Notes: generated from the letters alone by a model not told the origin. Positions 42,650 to 52,793 are shown, counted from the first letter of the stretch. The stretch: DNA of 64,000 nucleotides from CAVWCW01 sp963753615 (GCA_963753615.1 CAVWCW010000016.1:124001-188000); one strand, 5' to 3'. Numbers and translations: made by a program.

Positions 42650-44557
42650 ATCAAGAAAAGCTTCACGGCTGGACTGCCTATACTGGCGCTCGCCGGCCTG
42701 CTCGCTGCTTTTGTTGTGGAGGCGGGCAAGCCCGTTGACAACGACGGTGACGGCGTGTCGTCAATTCGGGATTGCGACGACGGCGACCCGACCGTGTGGG
42801 ATCTCAACAGCTGCGGCCTTTGCGCTCCAGAGCCACCTGAAGGCTGTGGAACGACCTGCACGGACAACGATCTGGACACCTACGCTCAAGAAGGGGGAGC
42901 CTGCGGCTCAATCGATTGTGATGACAACGATGGCTCCGTTTTCCCCGGGGCCCCCGAGATCTGTGGCGACGGCATCGATCAAAGCTCAAGTGGTTCCGAC
43001 CAGCAATGCGGCAGCGTTACCCACGCGACCTTGACTTGGGCAGATTACCCGTCGGCCTGCCTCTCTTGCCATAACGGAGGAGAGGGAGGCAATCAGTACG
43101 CCGAAATGTTCGCGTCTACACATTATCAGTGGCTCGGTGAGACGCCGGAAATGGCACAGGGGCCGATGCTCCAGGGCAAGCTGACCAACGCTATCAACAA
43201 TTACTGCATCAACATCAAAGGCAACTGGGATCTGTGCGGCTCTTGCCATGCAGGTCGTGGCACGAAGCCGGGCGAGGGCGACGGAATAGACAACGTCGAC
43301 TGCCTGATGTGTCACAACCAGGATTACGCTATGGCCCGCGTAAGAAAACTGGATGGCAGCATGGGGCCGCCGGACGAAACCGACCAAGCTACGCTGGATG
43401 GGTATGTGCGCAACCTGCATCCCCCTACTCGCGCCAATTGCCTTAAGTGTCACGCCAAGGCTGGCGGAGGCGACGGCGTCAAGCGCGGTGACCTGTCACT
43501 GGCGCTCATCGACAACGCGGATCCGAACTTCGATGTGCACATGGACGTTCTCGGCCCGGATCTTTCTTGCCAGGATTGTCACATATTCCAAGGTCACCGG
43601 GTTATCGGCAAGGGCTCGGACCTCAGACCCACGGACGACCTCGCCCGAGGTTCGGAGGTGTCTTGCGTGTCCTGCCACACTGGAATGGATTCCGGCACAG
43701 GCCATAGCAGCGCTGGGCGCAGCAGCGATCCGGATCGTCACGTTGCCCGGGTGGCCTGCCAGTCCTGCCACATACCTACCTACGGCAAGTGGGAAACGGA
43801 GACTCACCGGGCATGGGACACTCACCACGACGGCTCATCTGCCTATGGTCCGGACACAACCCCAGGACACCCCCATTCCGAGAGAGCCACAAACCTTACG
43901 CCTGTGCTGAGATTTTGGAACAGGGCTAGTGAAAATGCGTTGCTGCTCGATCCCGCGATGACCAACCCCGAGACGGGGCGCTACCCGACGTCGCTACCGC
44001 TGGGTAACGTCACAGAAGGCATGCTCACACCGTTCAAGTACAAGACCGCCAGTCAGCCCAAGACGGCAGAGGTTCCAGGTACTCTGATCGCCGTGGATAC
44101 CTGGGAGTATATTAAGGGCTCGGGGAATATCGATCTCGCTATCGAATCCGGTCTGTCGATGATGGGTTACCCGGCGAGCACGCCCTACGAATGGGTGGAA
44201 ACCGAGACCTTTCAAATGATCAACCATGGCGTTAACCCCGTCGCCGGCGTGGCGGACTGCGCTTTCTGCCACCAGGGCAATATGGACGTCAACAATGATT
44301 CGACGCTGGATGTCATGGGCTATCGGCTCAAGGGCGCCAAAGAGGTCGTCTGTAAGCAGTGCCACGATGGTACCAAGAAGCTACCGAGGACCTCGGATCG
44401 AATGCACAACCATGTGAGTAAGGGAAGTACGGGCATTGGTTGCTACTTCTGCCACGACTTCGAGAGGCCTGAGCGGGAGTTGTGCAGTCCTTGTGACCCG
44501 GTCTGCTCGGCAGAATTCGTTGACAACGTCCCGTATCCCCACCAGTGCGGTGGCTAG
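42650..44557 (+). CDS. Secreted decaheme c-type cytochrome with MopE-like N-terminal repeats
   Basis: About 635 residues. A signal peptide (KKSFTAGLPILALAGLLAAF) is followed by Asp/Cys-rich repeats (DNDGDGVSSIRDCDDGDPT, DNDLDTYAQEGG, IDCDDNDGSVFPGAPEICGD) like the metal-binding repeats of MopE and thrombospondin type 3. Ten CxxCH motifs then bind haem (CLSCH, CGSCH, CLMCH, CLKCH, CQDCH, CVSCH, CQSCH, CAFCH, CKQCH, CYFCH). The best start is an ATC at 42650, preceded by AAGGGG; the first standard start (GTG 42716) would remove the export signal. A periplasmic or surface electron-transfer or redox-enzyme role is likely; the substrate is unknown. Confidence 0.8.
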   Translation: MKKSFTAGLPILALAGLLAAFVVEAGKPVDNDGDGVSSIRDCDDGDPTVWDLNSCGLCAPEPPEGCGTTCTDNDLDTYAQEGGACGSIDCDDNDGSVFPGAPEICGDGIDQSSSGSDQQCGSVTHATLTWADYPSACLSCHNGGEGGNQYAEMFASTHYQWLGETPEMAQGPMLQGKLTNAINNYCINIKGNWDLCGSCHAGRGTKPGEGDGIDNVDCLMCHNQDYAMARVRKLDGSMGPPDETDQATLDGYVRNLHPPTRANCLKCHAKAGGGDGVKRGDLSLALIDNADPNFDVHMDVLGPDLSCQDCHIFQGHRVIGKGSDLRPTDDLARGSEVSCVSCHTGMDSGTGHSSAGRSSDPDRHVARVACQSCHIPTYGKWETETHRAWDTHHDGSSAYGPDTTPGHPHSERATNLTPVLRFWNRASENALLLDPAMTNPETGRYPTSLPLGNVTEGMLTPFKYKTASQPKTAEVPGTLIAVDTWEYIKGSGNIDLAIESGLSMMGYPASTPYEWVETETFQMINHGVNPVAGVADCAFCHQGNMDVNNDSTLDVMGYRLKGAKEVVCKQCHDGTKKLPRTSDRMHNHVSKGSTGIGCYFCHDFERPERELCSPCDPVCSAEFVDNVPYPHQCGG

Positions 44558-44822
44558 CGAGTCTACCTTAACGTGAGTACTTAGTTTAAGGTCTATGGCG
44601 CAGGCCCTCTGCCTCGGAATGAGGTTTGACGCGGGGTGCCTGCGCCATTCTTATCCAGCGGAAAAGAGTCCAGGGAAACTCTTCTCATATACTAATGCCA
44701 CCTCCAATTGCGTCGACTCGGCTCAGGTATTCGACGTTCTTCGGTTAGCGGACCCTGAAGGCGGCTCCTCGCACGAACGGCGCTAATTTGAGCGGGCCAT
44801 CCAAAAAACAGGGGGTAACTAC

Positions 44823-45110
44823 TCACCCGGCTCCGAATAAATTTGCCCGGAAAGTGCCAACTAAACAGCGACCAAAGGATTTAACCCTGATTCGCCATGG
44901 TCGTAAGTATCTGGAGACTCGGCAGCAGGCCTCAGCATACCGGCTGGTCCTAAAACACACCGAGACTTTCCGTTCCACCTTGCTCATTCTCAAGTCGCGT
45001 TCCACCCGATTGTTGGTGAAAGCGACATCGAATTCCCTGTCAAAGAGCAATACTGCGTCCTCATACTGCTTCATCCGCTCCCACAGGTCATGCGCACCCC
45101 GCTCCGCCAC
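44823..45110 (-). pseudogene. IS66-family transposase, C-terminal fragment
   Basis: The minus-strand frame DVAFTNNRVERDLRMSKVER, with KVSVCFRTSRYAEACCRVSR, matches the C-terminal catalytic region of IS66 TnpC (the conserved FTNNxxERDLR motif). The rest of TnpC, TnpA and TnpB are absent, and the tail after RVSRYLRPW is out of register. Confidence 0.7.
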
Positions 45111-45902
45111 TGAGGGATTACGGGGTGGCGCTCTGGTCGCGCTAGCGCGGACGTCAGGAAGGCGGTGGCCGAGCTAGGGAATAGCGCGGGGACATCTCAT
45201 TCTGAGACCAGCGCGTACTTCTCCCGCTTGCGCGGCGCCCACTCAGCAGCCAGATTGGGGTCCACACGCCGGGACGTACCACCATTCTTTGGCGGGTGAA
45301 AGCGGCTTTTCAAGGTCAGCATGATGCGGCCGCTGGCGGCCTGAGGTTGAAACCATTCGGTAGTCCCGGGGACTGACCGGGCATCGCTGAGAATCGTTCT
45401 GAATAGGGGGCGCTCTGTGCGGGTCTGCGAGCGGCATCTCTTAGCGTATGCAGAGGTTTGATCGGCGCCGCTCGAGCGTGGGCTCAGTCTGCGCGCACAG
45501 CGGATGACACCGCCCGGCAGGCCGCCGCCGCAGCTTGGACGCTCGCAGCTGTGGGCCAGGCCTTGCAGGCGGGCGCCACCCAATCCCATCCACGCTCGGC
45601 CCTCGGAAGCTGCCCCGGCTGCAAAACCGCCCTCCAAGGAGTAAACTGATCAGTCACCAGCCAGGAGAACATACAGACGTGGCGGGCGTCTTCGAGTGGT
45701 AGGGGTACCCGGCTGCTCTCCATATTCCATGGCCCCAGCCGCGTCCCGCCAACTCCTCGATACAGGGCGAACCGCATGTCCGACCTCGATGCTCGCCTTG
45801 TTCTGCCGCATATCACCCCTTCCCGAAATGATATCCGGAAACAAGAGAATTTCTTGTTACGCCTTTACCCAAATCTATCCGCCCCGTAAAGAAATTTACT
45901 CA
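45111..45902. other. Unassigned accessory stretch
   Basis: Overlapping frames on both strands (for example minus-strand FHPPKNGGTSRRVDPNLAAE near 45.3 kb) have no recognisable family or start signals. It probably consists of insertion-sequence debris. Confidence 0.3.
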
Positions 45903-46667
45903 ATGGACATCCCACGCATATTCAACATCATGGAAAGTGCGCACCGCATCCACAACCCGTTCACACCCGATAAGTTCGACACTCTCGGCGCTGCGTTGCG
46001 TCTGGAGGCGGGAGCACGAGTTCTCGACCTTGGTAGTGGTTCGGGTGAGATGCTATGCACTTGGGCACGCGATTTCGGCATTATCGGCACCGGCATCGAC
46101 ATGAGCCGGTTGTTCACCGAGCAAGCGAAGCTGCGTGCGGAGGAACTCGGTGTCGACCATCACGTCAAGTTCATTCATGGCGATGCAGCGGGTTACGTCT
46201 CTGAGGAGAAAGCCGATGTAGTAGCTTGTGTCGGGGCTACCTGGATTGGTGGGGGCGTCGCTGGCACCATCGGGCTTCTGGTGCGGAGCCTGCGCACCGG
46301 AGGAATCATCCTCATCGGTGAGCCTTATTGGCGGCAGTTGCCGCCAACGGAAGATATTGCCAGGGAGTGCCTGGCCAACTCAATCTCCGACTTCCCCGTT
46401 CTTCCAGAGCTTATCGCGTCTTTCGGCAACCTCGGATACGACGTTGTTGAGATGGTTCTGGCCAATCAAGACGGTTGGGACAGGTACGAAGCGGCCAAGT
46501 GGCTCACCATGCGCCGATGGCTTGAAGCCAATCCTGACGATGAGTTAGCGGGAGAGGTTCGATCAAGGCTGACCTCGGAGCCCGAGCGCCACGCCGCCTA
46601 CACACGTGAGTTCCTGGGCTGGGGAGTGTTCGCGCTAATGCCGCGGCTCCACCTCAAAAAGGCCTAA
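45903..46667 (+). CDS. SAM-dependent methyltransferase (UbiE/methyltransferase-11 type)
   Basis: A 254-residue enzyme starting MDIPRIFNIMESAHRIHNP. Motif I is VLDLGSGSGEMLCTWARDFG and motif II ends GTGIDMSRLFTEQAKLRAEE. VKFIHGDAAGYVSEEKADVV and the GGIILIGEPYW stretch complete the Rossmann core. It is similar to small-molecule methyltransferases with an N-terminal helical lid. It stands alone among mobile-element remnants, with lower GC than its neighbours, so recent acquisition is likely. The substrate is unknown. Confidence 0.85.
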   Translation: MDIPRIFNIMESAHRIHNPFTPDKFDTLGAALRLEAGARVLDLGSGSGEMLCTWARDFGIIGTGIDMSRLFTEQAKLRAEELGVDHHVKFIHGDAAGYVSEEKADVVACVGATWIGGGVAGTIGLLVRSLRTGGIILIGEPYWRQLPPTEDIARECLANSISDFPVLPELIASFGNLGYDVVEMVLANQDGWDRYEAAKWLTMRRWLEANPDDELAGEVRSRLTSEPERHAAYTREFLGWGVFALMPRLHLKKA

Positions 46668-47056
46668 CAATGCTGCCCGTCCGCCCTTGGCGGTCGGAAA
46701 CCCCTTTGGCGCGGTTCACCAGTGAAAGGCTCGGGTGGGGCGTGCGGGCCAGAGCGCCCCTGAGAGTCCCTTGTGCCGCGATAACGGACGTTCAAGTCCC
46801 CGACTGATCAGGTCTGGGAGCGGTCACTCGGAGTAGCCGGCGAGTCTGACATTTAAGCGAGTTCCCTTCTGCGTCCCGAGGGCAAAAGGAAAGACCCGAC
46901 CCCACTGCCCGGACCCCACTGCCCGCCCAGGTAGCCAACAGGCGGATTGCCACCACCCCGCATGGAATGATTGGAGCACACTCATCGTGGTGGTCCCGTG
47001 AATCCTCGTCAGTGCTTTCGGGGATCGATGGACAACCCGCTGGATGGTTCGCAGGA
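46668..47056. other. Gene-free stretch
   Basis: No frame longer than a few dozen codons looks real, and no promoter or structured element stands out. Confidence 0.4.
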
Positions 47057-48181
47057 CTAGGATTCACGACAGCGGAAGGTCCCGGCCTTCCTCTGTCGTG
47101 AAAATCCTTCGACAAAGAGATCAGCGGGTATCGCAGATCCCGGTCTGGTTGTTCCACTTACACCCAGGCTCATCGTTGCAGCTCTGTTTGTCGACGTACT
47201 CGGCACAAACCAGCACAGACGGGTAATCCACAGCTCGAAAGGACAGAGCTTTCTTGATCGAAACTCATTTTTCGCTTGAAAACGGAATCGATCACGAAGC
47301 AGAAAGATCCTTCCGGCTTTTTCGGCGGATTCGGACTCAACGGTCAGCGTTCCATCCGCACCCGTATCACCCGAATCCGCGTCCATGGTCAGCGTTTTCC
47401 CAATGTCCAGGACGGTAGCTCCAGGAACGGCCTGACCGAACGAATCCGTTACAGTAATTGTCGCGGTGGCCCAGGTTCTCTTATCCAGGGTATCGGTAAC
47501 CAAACCAATCGAGGAAACGATAGCGGAGGTACCCTGGAAAAGCTGCACTTTGTTGTTACCGTAATCGACGACATACGCTATCCCGTTTACCCCGATCGAA
47601 ACGCCGGTGGGGCCATTCAACTCCCCAGGCCAGTTTTCCCAGGGTTCCGAAACTGCGAAAGGTGTCGAGAGAATCGTCCAGAACCTGGATCCTGTTGTTG
47701 CCGCCATCGACGACAGTGTCCCAGGTTACCGTTCCCGTCAAAGTCCATGTCTAGCGAGGGCTGTTGAAATGACCTCACCTGCGCCCGCCACGCCGATCTG
47801 CGTGACGAAGTTTCCGAACTCGTCAAACACCTGCAGCCGGTTGTTGAGGGAGTCGGCGACAAAAACGTCCCCGGCTTCGTCGGCAGCAATGCCCCAGGGG
47901 ATCTCGTTTTCTCCACTCTCAGTGGGCGGTGCGGGCGCCGCGGTAGAAGTAGTCCAGGCCTCGGGTGCTGCTCCAGCCCGGGGAGCGAAGAGGGGCAACG
48001 GGAGGTACCGCTGAGCGAAGGCAACGAAGCGAGGTGGGATGGAAGGCGAGGATCGGAGTCCACTGATAGTACTGCGGAAGTCGGGGAACCCGCCCCAGGG
48101 GACCCGGTGGAGGGAAGCGGTGGACCGGACCATGGGGCTTCTCGAGGGACAGATGACTGGGACATTGGGCCGAGAGATCAT
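47057..48181 (-). pseudogene. NHL-repeat protein, degraded
   Basis: Minus-strand NHL beta-propeller blades appear in shifting frames: IPWGIAADEAGDVFVADSLN and RLQVFDEFGNFVTQIGVAGA; then WDTVVDGGNNRIQVLDD; then PTGVSIGVNGIAYVVDYGNN and KVQLFQGTSAIVSSIG. A bacterial-Ig-like segment follows (ITVTDSFGQAVPGATVLD, DTGADGTLTVESESAE). At least three frame changes and a stop after STALARHGL separate the blades. No intact N-terminus or signal is seen. It was probably a secreted propeller protein. Confidence 0.6.
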
Positions 48182-48296
48182 CTCAACACGACAAGAGAAG
48201 CTAGCGAAACTGGCTCAGAACATTTCTGGACCACCGGGTGCGCGACGGGGGATTTATCGCCGTGCAGCGACGCTACCCGGCTTGATTTTACAGGCC

Positions 48297-48341
48297 CTGA
48301 AAATCCCCGTGTCGGCAGTTCGATTCTGTCCCTGGCCACCA
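48297..48341 (+). other. 3' fragment of tRNA-Phe, candidate attachment-site remnant
   Basis: Forty-five bases from the anticodon loop to the 3' end match tRNA-Phe(GAA): CTGAAAATCCCCGTGTCGGC, the T arm GGCAGTTCGATTCTGTC, and the acceptor strand CCTGGCC with ACCA. The 5' half is replaced by unrelated sequence. Such 3' fragments are typical of attachment sites left by integrases that target tRNA genes. No intact integrase is seen in the window. Confidence 0.7.
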
Positions 48342-48370
48342 ACCGAAGCTTAACCGGGTAAACCGGTAAA

Positions 48371-48607
48371 CCTAGAAAGAGCAGTTGGACGGGGTGTAGG
48401 GTGCGCTTGCGGGGGTGTAGGGCAAGGCGCAACGACGCGGAATAGTCAATCTATTCCAAGGAGTTGCAACGCAGCCATGCGCCGCCGCAAGCGTGGCGTA
48501 CGCGCCGTAGCGTGGGTCACCAAATCGGTGACGACATGAGGCGAAGGCTTGTTGCTGCATTTCAGTACCTTACGTTCAAAATGGAGCGGTCAACTGCTCT
48601 TTCTAGG
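48371..48607. mobile_element. MITE-like element, copy A
   Basis: A 237-base non-coding unit bounded by perfect 17-base inverted repeats CCTAGAAAGAGCAGTTG. The same sequence occurs in the opposite orientation at 53.4 kb with 51 extra internal bases. The ends contain the palindrome CTAG, a possible target site. Confidence 0.8.
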
Positions 48608-48763
48608 GTTAAGCCTTTTTTCGTGGGGAAACCCTAGGGCGGCGCCTGGTCTGTGAGTGCCGTTTCAGCCGGTCTTCAACTTCCAGCGCGTGCCGGACAA
48701 GAGGCCCGCAGATTGCTTTTGCGGTCGATTGCCCTCATGTCTGTGTGTTGGGGGAGCTCGTCC

Positions 48764-49088
48764 TTACTTGGCGGTCGGAGCAACCGGGGCGGCCGGAGCA
48801 ACCGGAGCGCCGTAAGGCATGCCGTAGCCGTAAGGAGCGCCATAGCCGCCGCCGTAAGGGGCGCCGTAGCCGGACGGGCGTAGTAACTGTTGTAACGGTT
48901 GTAGCCGCGACCGTGCCCGCCGCCGCTCATGGACATGTTGAAGTCACCGTAGCCGTCGCCCATGAAGTCATCCATCCAGTTGCTGGAACTGGGTAACCGC
49001 CCCAAGGACCACCACCCCAGAAGGCGGAAGCGGAAGCGGAAGCAGCGATAAGGGCGGTAGCGGCGGCGATTTTGATGATCTTGGACAT
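48764..49088 (-). CDS. Sulfur globule envelope protein, copy 2 (frameshifted)
   Basis: The reading path starts MSKIIKIAAATALIAASASA and continues FWGGGPWGG. It changes frame at about 48.99 kb into NWMDDFMGDGYGDFNMSMSG and GRGYNRYNSYY, and changes again near 48.88 kb before a PYGYGMPYGAPVAPAAP-type tail and TAA at 48764. The 325-base span is not a multiple of three. Codon-level similarity to copy 1 is kept throughout, so it is either freshly inactivated or affected by sequence errors. The promoter and leader are conserved. The hairpin seen after copies 1 and 3 is degraded here. Confidence 0.7.
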
Positions 49089-49182
49089 TTGTGTATCTCC
49101 AGAAAGCGTTCGTTGTTGAAATTCGTCGTTTATCGATGCAGTCGGCAGTCGGTGTTTCGTTACTTGCCTTCGATGGGAGAGA

Positions 49183-49211
49183 AGTATATTAGGAGATGCT
49201 GTATTAGTCAA
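49183..49211 (-). promoter_or_regulatory. Promoter of sulfur globule gene copy 2
   Basis: On the minus strand, -35 TTGACT (49211-49206) and -10 TATACT (49188-49183) are 17 bases apart, the same as for copies 1 and 3. An A/T-rich tract lies upstream of the -35 box. Confidence 0.7.
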
Positions 49212-49605
49212 CTCTAAAATTAAAAAAATCTATCGCTGCGAGGAGAAGCTTCTCCTTGTCGAAGCCATCTTTAGCCCAAAACGGGCTCCAACGGTTTGTC
49301 ATAACCCGTCTAAACCCCAGCTCTACCCTGGCGAGGCGCCATAAAGGAACCTGATTGGTACTACTGCGCAGCATTCCCCATTCTCCCCTGGGAGCGCGTA
49401 CGGCTCGTAGCCGCGACTGCCAGCCCGCGGCCCAGTCCCCACTCGCGGCTGCAAGCCGCTCCCACAGTGGAGGGAGGCGTTGCTGGTCCTGATCGCTACT
49501 ACGGCTCAGCCGGGCCTGCCTTCGCCATCGGTGTTGCGCTGGGGACCGCCTGGTATCAATCGGCACCTCACTCAAGCTGGCTGAGACATGGGGGTAATCA
49601 GGAAA
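49212..49605. other. Gene-free stretch between sgp copies 2 and 3
   Basis: No supportable gene. It contains GC-rich sequence and the A/T-rich upstream tract of copy 2. Confidence 0.4.
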
Positions 49606-49642
49606 AGCAAAGGGCCGGCAGATTGCTCTGCCGGCCCTTTTT
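49606..49642 (-). terminator. Terminator of sgp copy 3
   Basis: A stem AAAGGGCCGGCAGA/TCTGCCGGCCCTTT, followed on the minus strand by GCTTTT. It is nearly identical to the copy 1 terminator. Confidence 0.8.
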
Positions 49643-49675
49643 CACGTCCGTGTGTGGGAGGAGACTAACTCAACC

Positions 49676-50004
49676 TTACTTGGAAGCCGGAGCGACCGGA
49701 GCGACCGGAGCGACCGGAGCGCCGTAAGGCATGCCGTAGCCGTAAGGAGCGCCATAGCCGCCGCCGTAAGGGGCGCCGTAACCGTACGGGCCGCCGTAGT
49801 AGCTATTGTAACGGTTGTAGCCGCGGCCGTGCCACCGCCGCTCATGGACATGTTGAAGTCGCCGTAGCCGTCGCCCATGAAGTCATCCATCCAGCTGCTG
49901 GAACCGGGGTACCCGCCCCAAGGACCACCGCCCCAGAAGGCGGAAGCGGAAGCGGAAGCAGCGATAAGGGCGGTAGCGGCGGCGATTTTGAGGATCTTGG
50001 ACAT
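49676..50004 (-). CDS. Sulfur globule envelope protein, copy 3 (frameshifted)
   Basis: It begins MSKILKIAAATALIAASASA and FWGGGPWGGYPGSSSWMDDF, continues MGDGYGDFNMSMSGGG, then loses one base near 49.83 kb. After that the Gly/Tyr tail runs in another frame (YGYGAPYG-type repeats, then several VAP repeats and a final SK before TAA at 49676). Restoring one base would give a 109-residue protein like copy 1. It has its own conserved promoter and terminator. The tail carries more VAP repeats than copy 1. Confidence 0.72.
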
Positions 50005-50097
50005 GTGTGTGTTTCCCATAAGAGTTCGTTGAAAAAGGTCTTCGTTTATCGATACAGTCTGCAGCCGGTGTTTCGTTGCTTGCCTTCGATGAGAAGA

Positions 50098-50126
50098 AGT
50101 ATATTAGTATTATCTGTATTAGTCAA
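50098..50126 (-). promoter_or_regulatory. Promoter of sulfur globule gene copy 3
   Basis: On the minus strand, -35 TTGACT (50126-50121) and -10 TATACT (50103-50098) have a 17-base spacer, with an A/T-rich tract upstream. Confidence 0.7.
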
Positions 50127-50606
50127 CGCTTAAATTTAAAAAACCTATCAAATCCCAAAAATAATTCATCTTGCCGAAACCATCTGCGGACCCTGAACAA
50201 AGCCCGCCGGTAGGTCGGAACCTGTGTCAGCCCAGGCTCTACCTGGTGAAACTGCCGTCGGGAAATGCGCCGTCAACTCTCCCGGCCCTGTGGCACAGCA
50301 GGGAGATCGTCGCAACGCGTCGCGCAGGGATTCGAGATCACCACACTCCTCCAAAGGCCCTTCGGTGCAGCGGTGTGAACTTGCCGACTTCGGGGGGAAG
50401 AGAAGGGTGTTTTCGGGGCGAAGGCATGCCGGTGACGACGGATGCAATCTGGCGGGCGTCTGTAACCCCCTGACCCGGGGAGGCAGGGTGTTGCCCCGAC
50501 TTGCCCGTCACGCCCCCAAATTCACCGTTATCCGGGCCCGTGAGGCTTTCGTGATGGTTTACCGGCTAGTATTGGGAACTAGAGCCGGGAGGGGCGGCCC
50601 AACCCC
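50127..50606. other. Gene-free stretch before the two-component genes
   Basis: About 480 bases with no convincing gene. It should hold the promoter of the response-regulator gene. Confidence 0.4.
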
Positions 50607-51306
50607 ATGACACGCCGAATACTTGTTATCGAGGACGAACCCGAGATTGCGCAACTGACGCAACTGCACCTGCGTGAGTTGGCAGGGCGGGTCGACACCG
50701 TCGGCGACGGTGCTTTGGGTCTGCAGATGGCTCAGAGCGGGCGCTACGACCTGGTAATACTCGACCTTATGCTGCCGGGATTGGATGGTGTGGAGGTATG
50801 CCGCAGGTTGCGCGCCTCGGACACCTACATACCCATCTCTGATGTTGACCGCACGCTCATCGGAACTGGATCGGGTGCTCGGTTTGGAGTTGGGCGCGGA
50901 CGACTATGTCACTAAACCCTTCAGCATTCGCGAGTTGGTCGCGCGGGTCAAGGCGATGTTCCGTCGTATGGAGTTCCTGGCCGAGAATAAGCAGGAAGCC
51001 GCCGACACCATTGTGCACCGCGAGCTGCGTATAGATCCGCAACGGCGCGAAGTGACGGTGGATGGACGGGAGGCGGTCCTTACGCCCCGGGAATTTGATC
51101 TGCTGCTGCATTTTGCCCCGGAATCCCGGGCGAGTGTTTCGCCGGGAGCAGCTGTTGAGTCAGGTGTGGGGCTACGGCTACGAAGGGTACGAGCACACTG
51201 TAAATTCCCACATCAACCGGCTTCGCGCCAAAATTGAGCGGGATCCCACCAGCCGAAATATGTCCTGACGGTGTGGGGCGTCGGCTACAAATTCGCGGCT
51301 CGCTGA
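50607..51306 (+). CDS. OmpR-family response regulator (frameshifted)
   Basis: The path gives a complete OmpR/PhoB-type regulator. The receiver has RRILVIEDEPEIAQLTQLHL, phospho-Asp in LVILDLMLPGLDGVEV, and DDYVTKPFSIRELVARV. The winged-helix DNA-binding domain has EVTVDGREAVLTPREFDLL, FRREQLLSQVWGYGYEGYEH, TVNSHINRLRAKIE and finally VWGVGYKFAAR. Shifts near 50838, 51117 and 51250 break the frame, while every conserved block is present. It is followed 18 bases later by the sensor kinase gene. The trigger is unknown. Confidence 0.8.
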
Positions 51307-51324
51307 ACCGCAAGGGGACGCGTC

Positions 51325-52793
51325 ATGTTCCGAACCCTGTATGCCAAGCTGGCCATCGTCCTGACCCTTCTGTTCCTGCTGCTGGGCGTCGCCTTGCTGT
51401 TCTTGCTCGGTCGCGCCAGCGAGCGCTATCAGGACGAAGTCGAGCAAAGACTGGGGCGGGAGCTCGCGGCCCACATAGTGGCCGAACGTCTGCCGTTCAC
51501 TGACGGCGAGCTGGATCGTGAGGCCCTGGACCACATCTTTCACCTGCTGATGGTGGTGAACCCGCGGGCGGAAATCTACCTGCTCGACGACAGGGGCTCG
51601 GTCCTCGCCTATTCGGCGCCGCCTCGGAAGGTGCGGTTGAAGTCGATACGCCTGGTCCGGTGCGGCGTTTTATCGACGGTTACGACAATTTTCCCCTGTA
51701 TGGGGACGATCCGCGTCACCCTCAGCGCCGCAAGGTGTTCTCCGCCGCGCCGGTGAGCCATGAAGGGGATCTGCTGGATACGTTTACGTGGTACTGGGCG
51801 GAGACAGCTACACTGGCGCTGCGCAGATGTACGCGAGCAGCTATACGCTGCAGGCGAGCGCCGCCTGGTCGGGGTTGGGGCCGCTGTTCGCTCTGTGCAC
51901 CGCGTTGGGGCTGTTCGCATACCTGACCCGACGATTGCGCCGGTTGTCGGCGGCCATGACCGCTTTCAGTGACGGCGACGGGCAGGCACGGATGGCGCTT
52001 CCCTCCGGCGGGGGTGGCGACGAGATCGACCGGGTTGCCTCCGGCTTCAACGCTATGGCGGAACGTATCAGCCAGCAGTTGGAGCGCCTGCGTCACAAGG
52101 ATCGGCTGCGCCGCGAACTGGTCGCCAATGTTTCCCACGACTTGCGCACCCCGCTGGCGTCCCTAGGGGGACACCTGGAGACCTTGTCCCTGAAGGAAGG
52201 CGAACTCTCCGGTTCCGAGCGGCGGCGCTATCTGGACACCGCGCTGCAGGCGGCCGAGCGCTTGAACCGCCTGGTGGCGGAACTGTTCGAGCTGGCCAAG
52301 CTGGAAGCCGCCGAGATTCGCCCTACGCCCGAGCCCTTCTCTTTGCCGGAGCTGGTCCAGGACGTGATGCAAAAGCTGGCGATGAGGGCCCAGGGAGAGG
52401 GGGTGAAACTGGTGCAGCGGTTTGCATCGGGTGTCCCGTTCGTACTGGCCGACATCGGACTGATCGAGCGGGTTTTGGAGAACCTGCTCACCAATGCGCT
52501 GCGTCATACTCCGCCTGGGCTATGTCGAGGTCACCGTGGACCATGTCGATGGCCAGGTGACGGTAAGCGTGGAAGATACCGGAAGCGGGATTCCCGATCA
52601 GGATCTGCCGCACATCTTCGAACGCTCCTATCGGCCGGCGACCGAGCGCCAGAACGAAGGGGCTGGATTGGGCCTCGCCATCGTGCAGCGGATACTGGAA
52701 CTGCACGGCTCGCGGATCGCTGCCCGCAACAGCGAACGTTCGGGGAGCGTGTTTTCGTTTGAGCTTCTGGCCTGGCGGTCGGCCACTTCGTGA
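51325..52793 (+). CDS. Sensor histidine kinase (frameshifted)
   Basis: An inner-membrane kinase. The first membrane helix is LAIVLTLLFLLLGVALLFLL, followed by a periplasmic sensor of about 130 residues. The second helix is around ALCTALGLFAYLTRR, then a HAMP domain. The dimerisation box has VANVSHDLRTPLASLGGHL, and the ATPase has ERVLENLLTNALRHTPPG, VSVEDTGSGIPDQDLPHIFE and GAGLGLAIVQRILELHG. Frame changes occur near 51630, 51778 and 52520. The H, N, D/F and G boxes are all intact. It pairs with the regulator directly upstream. Confidence 0.8.

Noticed and set aside
44823..45110. Functional small gene
   Set aside because: It matches only the end of an IS66 transposase and has no start or upstream partners.
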